64,000 nt of DNA from Gnetum montanum (taxonomy: Eukaryota; Streptophyta; Gnetopsida; Gnetales; Gnetaceae): contig MNCI01000651.1 in NCBI GenBank assembly GCA_015680685.1, forward strand, positions 1,067,507 to 1,131,506, given 5' to 3'. The first letter of the stretch is position 1. Every line of letters begins with the position of its first letter. The notes below the pieces were generated by a model. That model had not been told where the DNA came from and made no database searches. It was given only the letters and a program-made list of their open reading frames with translations. Both the position numbers and the translations under genes were made by a program. This document shows positions 9,770-23,969 of the stretch, in pieces.

Positions 9770-12390
9770 GACCTATTTAATTTTAATGAAGATCATGATT
9801 TGGTGGAGAAATCATGCTTGCATTTTGTAGAATCATTGGAGGAATGGTGAGAGATTTACATGAAAATAGGGCTACATAAGCTTGATTTCAAACCTAGGGT
9901 AAATCCAATTATTGATGTCCTCAATCATCTAAAGCAAAGATAATTTATAAGAATGATAAGCTATGGTTTAGGGGTAACACTAAGCACTTTATCAACATCA
10001 ACATTCAAAAAGCATATGAGCTCTAAGATATCATTGAGCTAAATATTACTAAAATAGAAACTCACCTGTATAATGAAGAGGTGTTGAGTGGAAAATTTTG
10101 GAATCATCCTAAAATAGGGAACAACATCAAGCTACCACTTGCTAATCTAGAAAAGGCCTAGGGGTATAGAATTACCATCCCTAAAGCTTTAAAGCTCAGT
10201 TTCCCTCATAGAATTTTTATGTCTACTTTAAATTTTTGTTCTAGTTATGTAGTCAATACTGTGATTAATTCCCATGTCTAGGCCTATATAGCTTTAGAAA
10301 ATAAAAGGCATTTCTTTCCTATATAATATATGAATGATGCATTACAGCATATCCTATCTAAGATTCGCAAGCAAGTAGTTTAGTTAAGTCTTAGCTAATT
10401 TTTGTTAGACTGCTTACCGAGTGAAGTTCCTTTGCCCAAGAGGATGGCTCCAATTTTTGTGAAGTATGCATCACAAAGAGGAGCTTGTTTAGAGGATTCT
10501 TGCTATAACTTCTTTCTAGTTATCTATCAAAGGATCTACTTCAATGTGCAACTCTTGGAATTTCCAATGAATTCTATTTGCCCCAACCTAATAAAGTTGA
10601 TTTTAGGAGTTTTTCCTACCAAGGATGGACCAATAGGTTGTTAATGAAATAAGGGGAAAATGCCATAGAGTTATCTTTCTTCATGCTCGTTACACCTAGA
10701 TACTTATAGCAAGTTTTAAAGAAAAGGTTTTCAAGCTACCAAGGATTGTGACTCCATACTTGTCTACATCAAAAGTTGGATTACAGCTATGGGAGAGCTA
10801 TCTAAGGCATGACTACAAGTACAAGGTGGTTTTCCTTCTTAAATTTAACTTTTGAAAATCCATTAATTTAGGTTATTTGAGAGCTATGGCCAGGAGATAC
10901 AAGAAGAAATGTAAATTTTCTCTATCTTAGAAGCAAATATACTCCACTACCAGGACAAGAAGGTTGATCTACCAGATGATATCGATTTAGTCTATTTTTG
11001 AGCTACTAACAAAGAGGTCAATCAAGTCAAAGAAGAAACTCTAGCATGGCTAAAAAAGATCCTATTAATAAAGTTATTAGCTATAGTTTGTGATGTCCCA
11101 ATTATTAAAGTATGTAGATGGATGGAGGATAAAGACCACCCTTTAGCAAGAGAGTTCTCAGAGAAGCATCAAGATATAATGGAAGAGAATTATTTTTCTT
11201 GGAAACTACTAGAGCTAGAGAATGTCATGACCAATGATAAGTTTCCCCTCAATGGGGCTGAATATGCTAGAGTAAAAGTCGTGAGGAAGGCTGGAGTTGA
11301 ACAAGCAAAGGCTAAGAAGAAGTAATAGCAATAACAATTACAGTAATAGCCACAAGAATAAAAGTTAAAAGAGCAACAATAGCAACAACTACTTGAAAAT
11401 TAAAAATTGATGGAGCTACAATAGCAATAGTAGCAATAAAAGGAGGGAGAAATCTCATCATCTATCCTTACTATTTTAAATTTCCCTTCGATATATTTAA
11501 TGAAATTAGTAGCATGATCATTCAAGATTAACGAGAAAGAGGGTATTATCATATTGAGCTAGAAGCTTCCCACCAAGCCAAAGATAGAAGCCATCATCAT
11601 CTTCCAACACAAGAAAGATGACCCACAAATAGGGAAGTAAAAGCTAGCAATGTCACATGAAAATATATCAGACACCATAGCTACTTTGGTCAAGGATATC
11701 AAACAAATAAATGATGATCAAAAAGCTAAACTAAAAGAATTTTTATTGCAGAAAAAATAAGAGACATCCAAGCTACAAGAGGAAATGAAAAACTTAAAGG
11801 AAGATAGTGAATAGCTGAAAGCAATGATAACCATCAAGGAATCATTGCTGAAAAATAAAGACCATGAAGTAGCTTGAATGAAGGAGAGATTGGCTATCAC
11901 CAGCTCTTAATTAGAGCAAGCTGAAAAAGGAAAGGCCCAAAATTATGCGTACCTAGTTCAACCAAATTTTAGAGATGTAATTACTAAGGTTAATTACAAT
12001 AGAGAATGGGTACAAGAAACTCAAGAAGAAATTAGGGAGATAAAGAGGAAAGAAGCTATCTTTGTAGATATGTAGAGAAGAGGCTAAGACCTAGATGATC
12101 TAGCTAGAGCAAAAAGGGAAGAACTAACACAATACATATAATGCTTTCTAGATATGATGATGATGGTAGTTACTAGAATCATGAGTGAAACTACTAGAAA
12201 GAATTTAGATTTGGAAAAGGCCTATTCAAATGTAAGCGCTACACCAACAAAATTAACCAACTCCATAATAGAATCAAATCTAGGAAGATTAGCCACTGAA
12301 GATATGCTCGAGGGGCTCAATAGCTCAGAACTAGCTCCAATGAATCAAGCCATCAAAATCCTCCTTAATCATGGAAAATTAACATACTAA
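9770..12390 (+). pseudogene. ORF-X: long decayed ORF of unknown family with Gln-rich and coiled-coil parts
   Basis: A plus-strand frame, broken mainly by TAG and TAA, can be followed for about 870 codons to TAA at 12,388. Order: an N-terminal globular-looking part (9770-10,380); a Pro/Leu-rich part (10,402-10,644); a charged part ending in a Lys-rich tract (11,122-11,325); a Gln-rich tract at 11,320-11,450 where most stops sit at Gln-codon positions; and a long Lys/Glu heptad-like coiled coil (11,640-12,130). No RT, integrase, protease or zinc-knuckle motif is present. It is probably an accessory or gag-like ORF of a retroelement, since it lies among such elements. No function is assigned. 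Confidence 0.5.
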
Positions 12391-13229
12391 TTATTGATGA
12401 AAGAATTTTGGGTTCATAGGATGCAAATAATTTGTTTAGAAGCTAAACAGTCATCTAATGCTTTATATATATGTGGATAGAACATGAGGAAATTGTAGCT
12501 TTTAATCTTTTGTAATGATTATAACTACTAGAGCCTACTATAAAAAGCCTAGGGTAGATTTGTTTTAGAGATTCCTAGAAGAGGGAAGCTGGGAAAAACT
12601 AAGTCTTGTATAATGATCCTTTAAAGTTCAATTTGAGTCAAATCATTAGCTCATATTCAATGAGTCATTTTTATTTTATCTACTTTATCAATATTTCTTA
12701 TCTAGTAGTTAGATCATGTGTACTTAACCATTCTTTTCTTGGAATTGATAAATTCCTTGTTTGAGTCTAGGGTTTAGCAATTTTTAATATTGTTAATTAA
12801 CTTAAACAACTTTATTTTTCAAAGTATTTACTCATGTTAACAATAGCTCATCTTAGTGCTTAATATTTTATGTAATTTTACTATCATAATTTTGAAATCC
12901 ATTGAATCTTGCTCTATTTAATAGTATGCCTTGTAGAATTTTCCTTTAGGAATGGTTGGTAATAGATTTGTCAAATTGCACTTAAGTATTAGGTGAAATA
13001 AGAACTAGTATAAGTAGCACATGATCAAGATTATATAGATTACGTAGCTCTAATATAGCTTGGAATTTCTCACCTACTAAATAAAGTAAAAAGAGGTTGA
13101 ATCGTTTCACTAAATGTACAACTAGTTGTTATAACCATCTAAATGTAATATTGTGACTTTTAGAGCTTATGTTAACCCAAAACACACAATTTCTTTATAA
13201 CCACTAACTTCATTTGAAGGTATCTAGGC
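12391..13229 (+). other. Noncoding spacer with a TATA-like motif, possible LTR remnant
   Basis: AT-rich sequence between ORF-X and ORF3 copy 1. CTATAAAAAGCC at about 12,538-12,550 is a good plant TATA box, followed by a purine-rich leader. No coding similarity is seen. It may be the LTR of the element that carries ORF-X, but no partner copy was found. Confidence 0.3.
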
Positions 13230-15330
13230 CTTGGTGTTTCTAGAGACCAGAAAATACCTAAACTTAAGTTTTGAAAGAACCCTTATCCTTGTGATTTTCA
13301 TCATGAGGAGAAGATCAACATTGGTGCTAAATAGATGTTTTAGCCATGATTGATTTCTTGTTGCCAAGAAAATGATAAAGAAAAAGTAGTAGTCCAAAGT
13401 AGCACTAATACTCATCTTCCTAGAGATAGAAAAGTGCTTTAAAGAGAATTAAAAATGTAGGAAGACACTCTTATTTTCATGTCTCATCCAAAAATTATGA
13501 AAAAAAGAAGAAATTAACCATTACATTAATAATGTTCTTTTAAAAGCGCTAAAAGCATCATGGCAAAAAATGATGAAAGTGAAGCCATCACTAAGACTTT
13601 AAGTGGAGGTTCCACCTTCACCATTTAACACAAGACTAGCTGAGAAGATATCATGTGCAAGAATAAGGACTAGAGAATAGACAATATCACATTAAGTACC
13701 TATTGAAGGTTTTGGAGATTACCATCTTGCTATAATTCATCTCAATAAAGTTGCATGAACAGTTAACTTGTAGCAAGATGATATATCATGCCACCGTCCA
13801 AGTGAACCCTACCATAGGAGAAGTTGCAATGTCCCTACTTGTTGAACAAATGGCATAAATTTCAAGTAATGCTACAACTTTCTTCATGATGTTCAAGGAG
13901 GAGGATGGAGCTATAGTATTAATCATGCAATACAAATGGTAGGAGATAGCTATGAAGATGGTCATCAATCAAATTAAAGAAGCTTTTAAAGTTCTTACAG
14001 TACCACCTTTAAACTTCAATATCATGGAAGACATCTAGATGTTTGCAAGAACTGGATCAAAGGAGATGTATTCACCCAGCACAAAGAGATGTTAGAGAGA
14101 CTAGTGGGATCTAAGAAATCAATTCAAGATGTTCTCAACATTTCCAAAGATATCATAGCTACTCAATCTACACTCATTGAAATAAGGGACAAGCTTATAA
14201 TTAAAAAATATAACTTCAAAAGGCAAAATCAATCAATCAATGATTAATGAAGAAATTTGTAAAGCTCTAAGCCCAATTATTAGATCTAACTATCCACTAA
14301 CCAAGCCTTAGCAGAGATGAGTAATTGGAATAACTAAAGACCAAACAATAGAAGGTAAATATGGAAAAGAATAATGTCATCTTAGATATGTCCTTAACAA
14401 AAGCAATGTTCAATAAAATAAACAAGAACTTTGCCATAGTGTACAAGAAAAACTAGAAGTAGCTAAGGAAAATAAAAGGTTACTAAAGGTAAAAAAAAAA
14501 GGAACAAATGGAAAAATACCTTAAGCACATCTAAGAGTAATTAGTTAAGCTTAACATAAACATGTGTAGGTTGGTAATACAATATAGAAATCTCTCCATG
14601 GAGAAAGTTAGGCCATCCAGTAAAAGTTAGCCATCGAGATTACTTCCTACAAAAATAAAGCTCTAAAATATAAAAAGATCAAAAATCATTACATAAAATA
14701 GGTGGACATGCAAAAAGAGATTTCATTAGCTAAGACAAAGGTCCATCAAGCTCTCAAGCAACTCCAAGAGAATACTGAACAATCCATCTTTGATGAACTC
14801 AATGTTTAAAATTAAGTAGAGATCAAAATGAAGTTGAAAATTAGGAAAATGGTGAAATACAAGGATCTTACTAACTTATTTTATGCCAATCTAACAATGT
14901 TAATTACTAGTCAAACCCATTCAAAGTTGGAAAAACAAGTGGTCAACTTATACATATTGTATGAGAATAAACAAAAGCTTCATTGGAAGATGCACCAAAA
15001 GTTACAAATCACCAACAAAGTTTGAAGCCCTTAAGGCCAAATACATAAATTAGAGAGATATTGCAGAGTGCTTCACTAAAAAGATGTTTGACTATATGGA
15101 GCTAAAAGAAATAATGAAGTTGGTCAACACTAAATGTAAATATTTTACTACCTAGTTTGTCAAAGTTCATGAAATGTTTCCCACTCTATCAAGTATTTAT
15201 AAAGTACATAAAATACAAAATCTAGGGAAACTAGTGTGGACCATCTATAATCTCAAGATAAAGGAGGAGAAGATAAATGTAATAATTAATACATTCAAGC
15301 TTAAAGCAATAAAAACAAGGCAACTACGAC
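13230..15330 (+). pseudogene. ORF3 copy 1: accessory ORF of an Athila/Tat-like element
   Basis: Homologous over most of its length to 28,900-30,562 and 49,996-52,761. Shared blocks include the segment at 13,790-14,215 (compare 29,770-30,183) and the coiled-coil part at 14,828-15,025 (compare 52,270-52,440: SKLEKQVVNLYILYEN against TKLEQQVAVVYAMYEN). It has many stops and is the most decayed copy after its middle part. It ends before an LTR-like repeat at 15,606, the same relation as in element 3. Function is unknown; the family has no recognised enzymatic motif. Confidence 0.6.
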
Positions 15331-15605
15331 CCCAACTAAGCCATCAATAGCCATCACAAGAATTACTACCACCAAGCATAACATATAACATATGCCTTAG
15401 TACTTTTTAAAAATATCTACACAAAATTTTTGAAAGAATAATGTATCCAAATTTTGTCATTTTTCAAGTTGTAAAGCACTCAAATAACTTTTGTAATATG
15501 ACACTTAAGTCAATCAATCAACTAATTAGTATAGTTACTCCCACATTTTGGAAATAATATTTATCTCAATTATTGTTAACTCAAGGAAGAGGTTTTAGTT
15601 AGTCA

Positions 15606-16580
15606 TGAAGGTATGATAAATAGTCTTCAATTAATTCCATTAATATAGTAACATTGATGCATCAACATTAATGTAGGGTCAACTACATTAATGCATCAAG
15701 TAATAAATGCACATACCAACCACATTTATAGCACCATTTTGATCACATTCATAGCGAAGCTCTTGCAGTTTATTTTTGTAGAAGTTAAAATTTGTTACTA
15801 AATACTCATAGCATAAATTAAAATTGACTGACTAAAATCTTAGTCAAGTGTTTGTGTATCTAGATACTATAGTTGATCCCATTTCGTTGGAACAAGAGTA
15901 GGACGATGATGATAATGATGTACATGGACATATTTTCAAGAATGAAAATAAGATCACGATCAATTTACCTTTATTTTGGCACTTGTCTTAGTTTAATGCT
16001 TTATTTAATTACACTTTAATTTCATTATTCTTTTTCTTTACATGTACCTAGGTAATTATTTATGTTTTATCACATGATAGTTATGGTAACATAGGTACTA
16101 CTAGCTTTGAGCGTGACACGTATTGTATAGTAATCCTAGTAATGATCTTACTTGGTTCATCTAGCAGTAATCACTTGATAATCTAGTGGTGACTACAAGA
16201 GTTCAAGATTTGTACAGCAAACTAGGAATGCATACTTATCACCTAGGATAGCTTAGCAATAATTTCTACATTAGCTTACCTTAGACTTAATTTTTGTATT
16301 TTAATAATATTTAAATATGGCCTTAGTAACATCAAAATCATATGCCTTAATTGTAGTTAATCATATGCATTAATGCCCACATGAGTACAATTGAAAAAAC
16401 AATGACCTACGAGTGAATGCTTAGCTATCTAGTCACCAACTAGTCTAGTTCATAGATTACAATCAGGCACTTGTGTATGCTCATGGTTTCTATCATTGGG
16501 TATTGGGACTACTTATCACTCATCAAAAAGTGTTTCTAACATCCAATCAAACAAATCATACAAGTATTGCATGCAACCTA
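15606..16580 (+). repeat. LTR-like repeat following ORF3 copy 1
   Basis: Aligns along its length with 18,155-19,090 and, more weakly, with 52,983-53,930. Shared blocks include AACATTAATGTAGGG, TAATAAATGC and AACTAGTCTAGT. The start is placed at TGAAGGTATGA, matching TGTGGGTATGA at 52,983 in element 3. The right end is uncertain. Divergence from the 18.2-kb copy is high, so the copies are old. Confidence 0.55.
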
Positions 16581-18154
16581 ATTGTAATCTGTGGATGGAA
16601 CAATATATCCTTTACAAAGTTAATGCTATGATTATTTATTGTTATCTTTCCCCTAAAATTAGTAATGATCAAAGTGTATGATAGAGTGAGGTATATGATG
16701 TGATGATATTGATGTGATTTAGTAATACTAAAGTAAAACATCGTAAATCGAATATTAAATCTATTAACTAAGAAACAATGCAAATAAATGTTGAACTAGT
16801 CTAATGGTAATAAACATCTTATCTTGGGTTGTCATACACATCTTGGGTTGGTATAACTATCACTAAAGTTATCAAGCAACTTGCTATTGAGTGAACCAAG
16901 TGATGTTAATACTAGATTACCAAATGATTACATGTTATGCTCAAAATTAGTGGAATAACATTAGAAAAATAAATGACAATTAAAAGTAACAATCTATGCT
17001 AAGTGATATGTTGTAATAATTAGAAATGATCTCAATCTTTATTTAAAGCCATGAAATGTATCTAGGTACATGTCATTGGAATAAATATGTCATATAATCA
17101 CTTTGGACCATACTGTGGGCACTCAAAAACTAACACTAAATTCACATAATGAAACTAAAATAGTCTAGTTATTATGTAAACCAAAAGATGCATAAAGTAT
17201 GATGGTTAGCTAGTATTTATAGGCATTACTAAGCTCAAATATATTACATCTATGATACCATATGAAAGCATATGATATTGGAGGTGTGATGTCACACTTA
17301 TCTTACTAATTGTTCATCAACAACAATGATAGTATTTGACCTTAAGATGCACTACAAATAAATTTTAATTTGGAACTCAACATGTTGATGCTTTTTTATA
17401 TTAGACATCTTGCTAGGAAGTTGTTGTGCATTTTGTCACTTATAACAAAAACATGCAATATTGTTAGCCAAGTAAGATAGAAAAAAACTCATACATTTGG
17501 TTGGATCTCGATATTATATTTGGAGCTGATCAAAATGTTCTTTTTCTTTTTGACAATTTAACATCTCTACCAAACATACTCCACTTTAAGCAAATATATT
17601 TTGAGAGACTACTTAAAAGTCTCTAGCTTCTTGTGATAGAGTCACTTGTAGATATCTTTTTGTGTTAGAGTCACTCATGATAGTTTCTATACACTATAAA
17701 GGAGAAGAAATGTAGTTAGATATGAATATTTGGATGCATCCTTGTATCATTAGGTAAATTCAATAGCTCAACCAACATACTATGTTATTAGGATCTTATT
17801 TTTAGATCATTTAAATTTATAAAGTCGTTTATTTTTAGCTACTATATTTCTTCTTTTAAGCAATAAGAAAATAACAAACAAATACAAACAACACTCATAC
17901 TTTGTTTATTTATTGCATCATAATCTATGTTAAATGAATTAATCCAACTCAAGGGTTATCCCTTTCAATCACTATTCCCTTGCTTTGGGTGATTTAATAT
18001 CTAAGAAAAATACCATTTTTGTTCTATCATTTGTAGACAACTATCAAAGAAGACTTATGAATTGAAAGGGATATCAATCTAATTGTAATGGGAATGAAAA
18101 TTTAATATTTTACATAAGTAATAAAATGGATAATTTTCAATAAAATACAAGGCA
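16581..18154. other. AT-rich DNA with no recognised gene
   Basis: About 1.6 kb between two LTR-like repeats. No open frame of note, RNA gene or repeat structure was identified. Probably decayed transposon DNA. Confidence 0.4.
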
Positions 18155-19090
18155 TGCTATGCAATTAATGATTCATAGTTTGATTGATTACATTGACACA
18201 TTAACATTGATGTAGGGATAGCTATGTTGAGGCATCAGCATTAACATAGAAATAATAAATGCCTATATAAATGTGCGCACCAACTACATTTCTGATACTA
18301 TTTGAATCATATTGTAGCAAGGCTCTTATAGTTTATGTTTATGAAAGTTAAAAGTTTTCATTGAATGCTCATAGCATGAACTAAGTAAATTGTCTAAAAT
18401 CTTATTCAAATGATTTTGTACTTGAATGCATTTTCATGATAGTAATAAGATCAAGGTTTATTTACCTTCATTGTAGTACTTGGCATAGTTTAATGATTTT
18501 CTTAATTAAAATTTAATTTCTTAATGCACTTACCATATATTCACCTTTTGATGCATATTTATGATTGATAAAATAAGCATACCCAGTTTCAAGTGTAAAC
18601 ATGTATTCACTTAGTAATTGCATTAGTGCTATCACTTTGTTCACCCAGCAGCATAATGCTTGGTAATCCCAATAGTCAATGTATGAGTTCAAGACATATA
18701 CAACAAGCTAGAAATGAACACTAATCACCTTGCACTAGTTTGAGATTTACTTTATCACACATTAAATTTGTTATATTAAATTGTTATACTCTAATACTTT
18801 AATATTATTTCAATATGTCCACCATACATTAACATCATATGTCTCAATCACACTTAATTATATGTACTAGGCCACATAAGAGTGATTAGGAATATAATGA
18901 TCAACGATCAATTGTCTAGCTATCTAGATACCCAAACTAGTCTAGTGTAGGTAATTTGATGAGGTTGCGCATGAATGCTTATGATCTACATGGTTGGGCA
19001 TAGGGTCTATTCTACCTCTTATCATTTGTATCATTGTTGAGGACTACTACTAGACATTTAGATAGCTAGAATCATACAAGGATCACTGTT
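18155..19090 (+). repeat. Probable 5' LTR of element 2
   Basis: Homologous to the LTR-like repeat at 15,606-16,580, and followed within about 200 bp by gag-like sequence, so it stands where the 5' LTR of element 2 should be. A clear primer binding site could not be recognised; the best place is 19,000-19,200, where the sequence has decayed. Confidence 0.5.
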
Positions 19091-19279
19091 AGAGCTTAAT
19101 GATTTATCTCATAGAGATAATATTATTTTATTTAAGCACACTAAAGTAATTAGAAGTGTTTTCTTCCCATAAGGTTGATTTCGCACCTACTGATAACTTT
19201 ACAAGAGGATGCAACAAGATAGTAAAGAATAGGGATGATGTGCCCCAGTAACTTAAAGTTATCTACCAACATCCAAATC

Positions 19280-21190
19280 TCTATTATCTAAATTTTACTT
19301 TTATTTTCATATAGGATAATCATTTATGATGGAGGAACCTAGAAGGTAATGTTGTGTTACCACCTTACCACTTAGTTTCATTAATGCTCATTGCAACATT
19401 GATGAAAGTGGAATTGGAAGTAATAATTAGTAACCACAAGATGGTTGACAAGATGTCCAAGCCCAATCAACCCACTAAAGCCCAAATGTGAAAGGATCAT
19501 TTCATGCAGGCATGCCATGAAGCCACCATTCCATTAACATCACAATCCAGGAAGAAGACTATTAATTATCAATTTGGTAGATCGCATCACTAAAATCCTC
19601 TAACCCTTGATGCAGATGATGTGAAAAATCCATGGTTAAATTTAGTCATGGCTAATAATCAAGGAAAAGAAAGAATAAGATCCAACATAAGGGAGACTTG
19701 CAAGTCTAGGTCTTCCAATAGGCTAAGTATAGATGACCAAAGGGGTTATAAAAGGAGAGCAAGCTAGCACAACCCTCCTAGTTCTCCATCATCTTCATCT
19801 TCATCATCATTAAGCTCTAACAAGGATCAATGTAAATAAGAAAGAAGATGTAATTGCAAACAACCTAGTAGAGATGATCAAGTATACCATCATGGAGATA
19901 GAGGAAAAGATAGTATACAGGATTAAGAAGTAAGGCATAGCGTTGAAAGAAGACATAGTAGGCACCCTAGAATGAAGCATGCTTATAATAGAGACAATCA
20001 AGACAAAGATGATTATAATGAATCCTTGCTTGCTACTTGTAGTATAATTAATGTTAAGGAGACAGTCTACATTCCTACCAAGCATTAAAGAGATAGCTAA
20101 ATCAAATGGCTAGATAGGAACAATATTTCTAAGTTTGAGAGAGATTACAATGTAGATCCACAACATCATTTGCAAGTCTTCCATGATGTTTTTATCTTGC
20201 AAAACATTGAGAACAAATGGCAAAAGTTAAAACTATTCCATAGAATACTTATCAATGATGCTAAAATTTGGTATCAATCTTGGAATAAGAATCTATTAGG
20301 CAATGCAATATGATGTTGGACCTATTCAATGATAAATATCAAGCATACTCTAGAGTGTCCAACTAGAGAAAGTAGATTCAAGAATAGAGACAAGGATAAT
20401 CACAAATCCCTTAATGTAGCCTTGGATAGATACTATTATCTTCTACATAGATGCTCAAGCCATGGAATTTCTCAAAAAAAGTAATTAAGGCACATCATAG
20501 ATTGGCTAAGAAATAAAACTAGAGAGACTCTTGGGATCTATGCCCAATGAAGACTTTTAAAAATGAGGGTTCATCAATTCCATCAACTAATTGACTAGGT
20601 AGCAAAATAGGAAGGAGAACATAAAAAATGAGAAAGTGTTAAATAGTACAATAAAGATCCTTCTCTCCATAAAAAGGAGATTTATCTTTGTAAATTGGAA
20701 AATGAGGCACCATTAGGAGAGCTGATATAAGGAAAAAAACTTGCCAAGCTAGAAATTAGTTATTAAAATTTTTGACAAGGTTGACAAGATGTGGAACTTG
20801 ATTGATGACAAGTTTTAAATAACATTGAAAATCATGAAGGAAAAAGTGGATCAACTTAGAGCCAAAGATAAGAACAGAAGAAAGAAAAAGGACATAAGAA
20901 AGAACTACTACCAACAAAAGAGAAATGCATTTGTAGTTGAAAAGTTTGCAAACTCAAATTTAAATGATCATGGTTATGACATCTACTAATATGAACATCC
21001 TAAGGGTTATTTTCTTACCATGTCACATCTTCAAGAGCGTATTTCTTATGTCTTAAATATGAAATTTTTCAAAAAGCAACTGCCAAGGAGGTTACCTTAT
21101 CCTCAAGGAAACTACAAGAAGCCCTATAATCAATAACAATACTATCCAAATAGAACTCTACATCAACTTGAAGAGCATTATCAATAGTGG
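19280..21190 (+). pseudogene. Element 2 gag
   Basis: The N-terminal homology to element 1 gag begins near 19,310-19,400. The capsid-like core at 20,041-20,310 matches element 1 (ETVYIPTKH, FHDVFILQNIENKWQKLKLF). The knuckle region near 20,975-21,010 keeps YEHPKG, but the Cys positions have become Tyr codons, consistent with G-to-A decay. It ends in the PYPQGNYKKP-type linker at about 21,100. Confidence 0.75.
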
Positions 21191-21499
21191 TAAAATCCAT
21201 AATCATGATGAATGTCAACAACAAGGCAACAATACCCTTATAGGATGCTTGATCTTTATAGTTATTGTGTCCAACAACTTATGTTGCCAAGTGGCTCTAT
21301 GATCCATACTCATGCTCATTATTCTATAGTACCAAAAACTTGTCACTCCATGGATCAAATCTTCCTTATATGCTTCTCATCCTCACCTACACTTTAATCC
21401 ATAAGGTCATAACCCTTTATCACCTACTCAACTCATGCAAGGTGAAATCTTTCCATAGCATGAATAGCAGAATGCTACTCAAGCTATAAACATATAGGT

Positions 21500-22120
21500 G
21501 GATAATGACTCTAGTAATTTCAAGTGCAAGACCTAGAAGTACCTATTTTTTAGACTTGCCAAATCACCTAAACCTTCACAAGCATTTATGATTGTGGAAT
21601 TGATACCTACACCATCCCATGTTGCATAATAACCATCTCTAATCCAAAATAACCATCTACAAACTGTAATGTTAACCCATGTTGTGACCAAATGGATTAA
21701 AGTAAGAAACCTTCCAAGGAAAAAAAAATCCTAGAAGTGCCCTCATTTACTTGCAGATCGCAAGGAATGTGCTAGGTAAAGCTCTACTAGACTCAAGTTA
21801 CAGGATGAATTTGATATTTTAAAAAGTTTACAAAGCTTGAAATATCCCATCACTTAAAAAGTATAACATGTAATTGGAGCTTGTTGATTAGTCAATCACC
21901 ATTCCCTTAGGATTAGTGAAGTACATTATAATCACCATCAGTGAGTGGTTGTATCCTAATAACTTCCTTATGATCCATATGGATAATTATAAATGGAACT
22001 TTTCTATCATCATGAAAAGGGCAATTATACACTATTGATACCAAGATAAGAATTAGGAACCTATCCTTAGAAATTTCCAAGGAAAATGAACATGTGTAGA
22101 TGGAAAAGAAAAAATTTCAG
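21500..22120 (+). pseudogene. Element 2 protease remnant
   Basis: KALLDSSYRMNLI at 21,778-21,816 corresponds to KALLDSGSGVSLI of element 1; the catalytic DSG has become DSS. The flanks show only weak similarity. An A-rich slippage run lies at 21,720-21,728. Confidence 0.6.
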
Positions 22121-22289
22121 GCATCACGTACAATAACAAAAAATATAACTACATGTAGAAAATCTGGGTGATTAGATAAAAATCCATCACAACATGTAGA
22201 TCATGTAAAGAGTTAGTATGTATACAAAATATCCATACATAGTAGTTGCTAAGCATGAAGATACCTAGTGACTAACAACATATGAAACC

Positions 22290-23965
22290 TAAAAATCCAC
22301 AATATGCATGGAACTAATAGAAGCACTCACTAGCTCATATGTAGAGGAGCTAGACAAGATGAAGGAAATAAAGCTGCAACTCTTCCAAGTAGTGTAAGTG
22401 CAAGTTGAAGAAGATATCGATTGGAAGGAGTTATAAATTTGAGAAGAATCTATGCCAAAACTAATAAAACTAAAGACATTATTAGCATCACTAGAACATT
22501 GTTTCCTTCAAAATGACAAGTTGATAATAATCAATGCAAAGATAATAAAAGTATAAAAAATAAGCTATTGAAAGTTGTAAGTAAATGGTCCATAGCATTC
22601 ACATGATCCTATAATGAAATCACTAGAATCGATTCACATATATGCCAACATTGCATATACACTAATCCTAAAATCAAGCCCAAGCATCAACCATAGCATG
22701 GATTGACACCAAAATTGAGGCAAGTAGTAAAGAAGAAAATTGAAAAGCTTTTAAAAGTTAGGTTTATCTATCCTATTGCAAATAGTAAGTGGGTAAGTCG
22801 ACTAGTGATTGTACCAAAGAAAGGGGACCAATGGTAAATTTACATTGATTTCATAATTCTAAATATGACAACATTTAAGGAGCAATTCTAATTGTTATTT
22901 GTGGATAAAGTATTAGACATAATTGCAAGCTAGCAATACTATAGTTTTCTGGATGGTTATAGTAGCTATAAAGCAATCCAGATAGCATTGGAGGATCAAG
23001 CTAAAACTATATTCATGGGTCCTTGGAAAAATTTTGTATCTAAGAAGATGTCTTTTGGCTTGTGCAATGCACCTACTACTTTCCAATACCTAGTGCTCGA
23101 CATCATCCAAAAGCATATAGGGAATGGTATTGAAGTCTGGAAATGACTTCTTCACCTATGGCTATAACTTTTAATAAGAATTGGACCTATTAGAATAGGT
23201 GTTAAAAAGATATGTAGGGAAAAAATTTAAAATTAAACTAGCAAAAAGCCACCTCATGGTCCAAGAGAGCATCATATTAAAGCATAGAATTTCATAAAAA
23301 GACACTAATGTTAACCTAGAAAAGATTAATATTATTCAAGAAATCACATAGAGACACCAAATAATAAAAGATGTGAGGTTATTCCTTGATCACACAAGTT
23401 AATTATCAAAACTTCATTGAAATTTTTTTCAAAATTTCCAAACCATTACCAAGAAGGATGCATCCTTCAACTAGATAGTAGATTGTGAGAAGGCATTTGA
23501 ACTTCTCAAACAAAGGTTTGTAGAAACTCAAATTCTATAATCACCTCACTAGCCCAAGTAATATCACATTATAACATGTGCATTCAATTAGATGTTAGGG
23601 GTATTCTCATGTAAATAGATTATCAAAAATGTTCATAGTACATATATTTCATGAGCAAAAGTATCACTAGTACATAGTTGAATTACACTAGAACAACAAA
23701 AGAATTGATGATAATGATGTATGCCCTTGATAAGTTTAGGCATTGTGTGCTTGGATATCCTATCTTTTTGCAAATAGATCACAACATAATCTAGTTCTCG
23801 ATGAACAAGCCAATTATGAATTCTTAAATCATTTGATCATTAGTGATCTTATAATAGTTCAACATTACAACAATAGATAAGAAGAGGTCTCAAACTATCA
23901 TTACATATCATGTGTTTAGACTAAGATGGGATAATAAGGATAATGAAGAGCCTTTATTGAGCATT
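22290..23965 (+). pseudogene. Element 2 reverse transcriptase and RNase H
   Basis: The linker (CMELIEALTSSYVEELD) starts near 22,309. RT blocks at 22,700-23,115 include NSKWVSRLVIVPKKG, LDGYSSYKAIQIA and SFGLCNAPTTFQY. The catalytic block near 23,135 has a small deletion that destroys the FMDD motif. RNase H follows at 23,440-23,960 and ends in RLRWDNKDNEEP, matching the element 1 tail block LSRLHWDNKEDE. Confidence 0.8.
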
Positions 23966-23969
23966 GAGA

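Noticed and set aside
19000-19200. Primer binding site of element 2
   Set aside because: Only a weak resemblance (TTGTATCATTGTTGAGGAC); too decayed to call.
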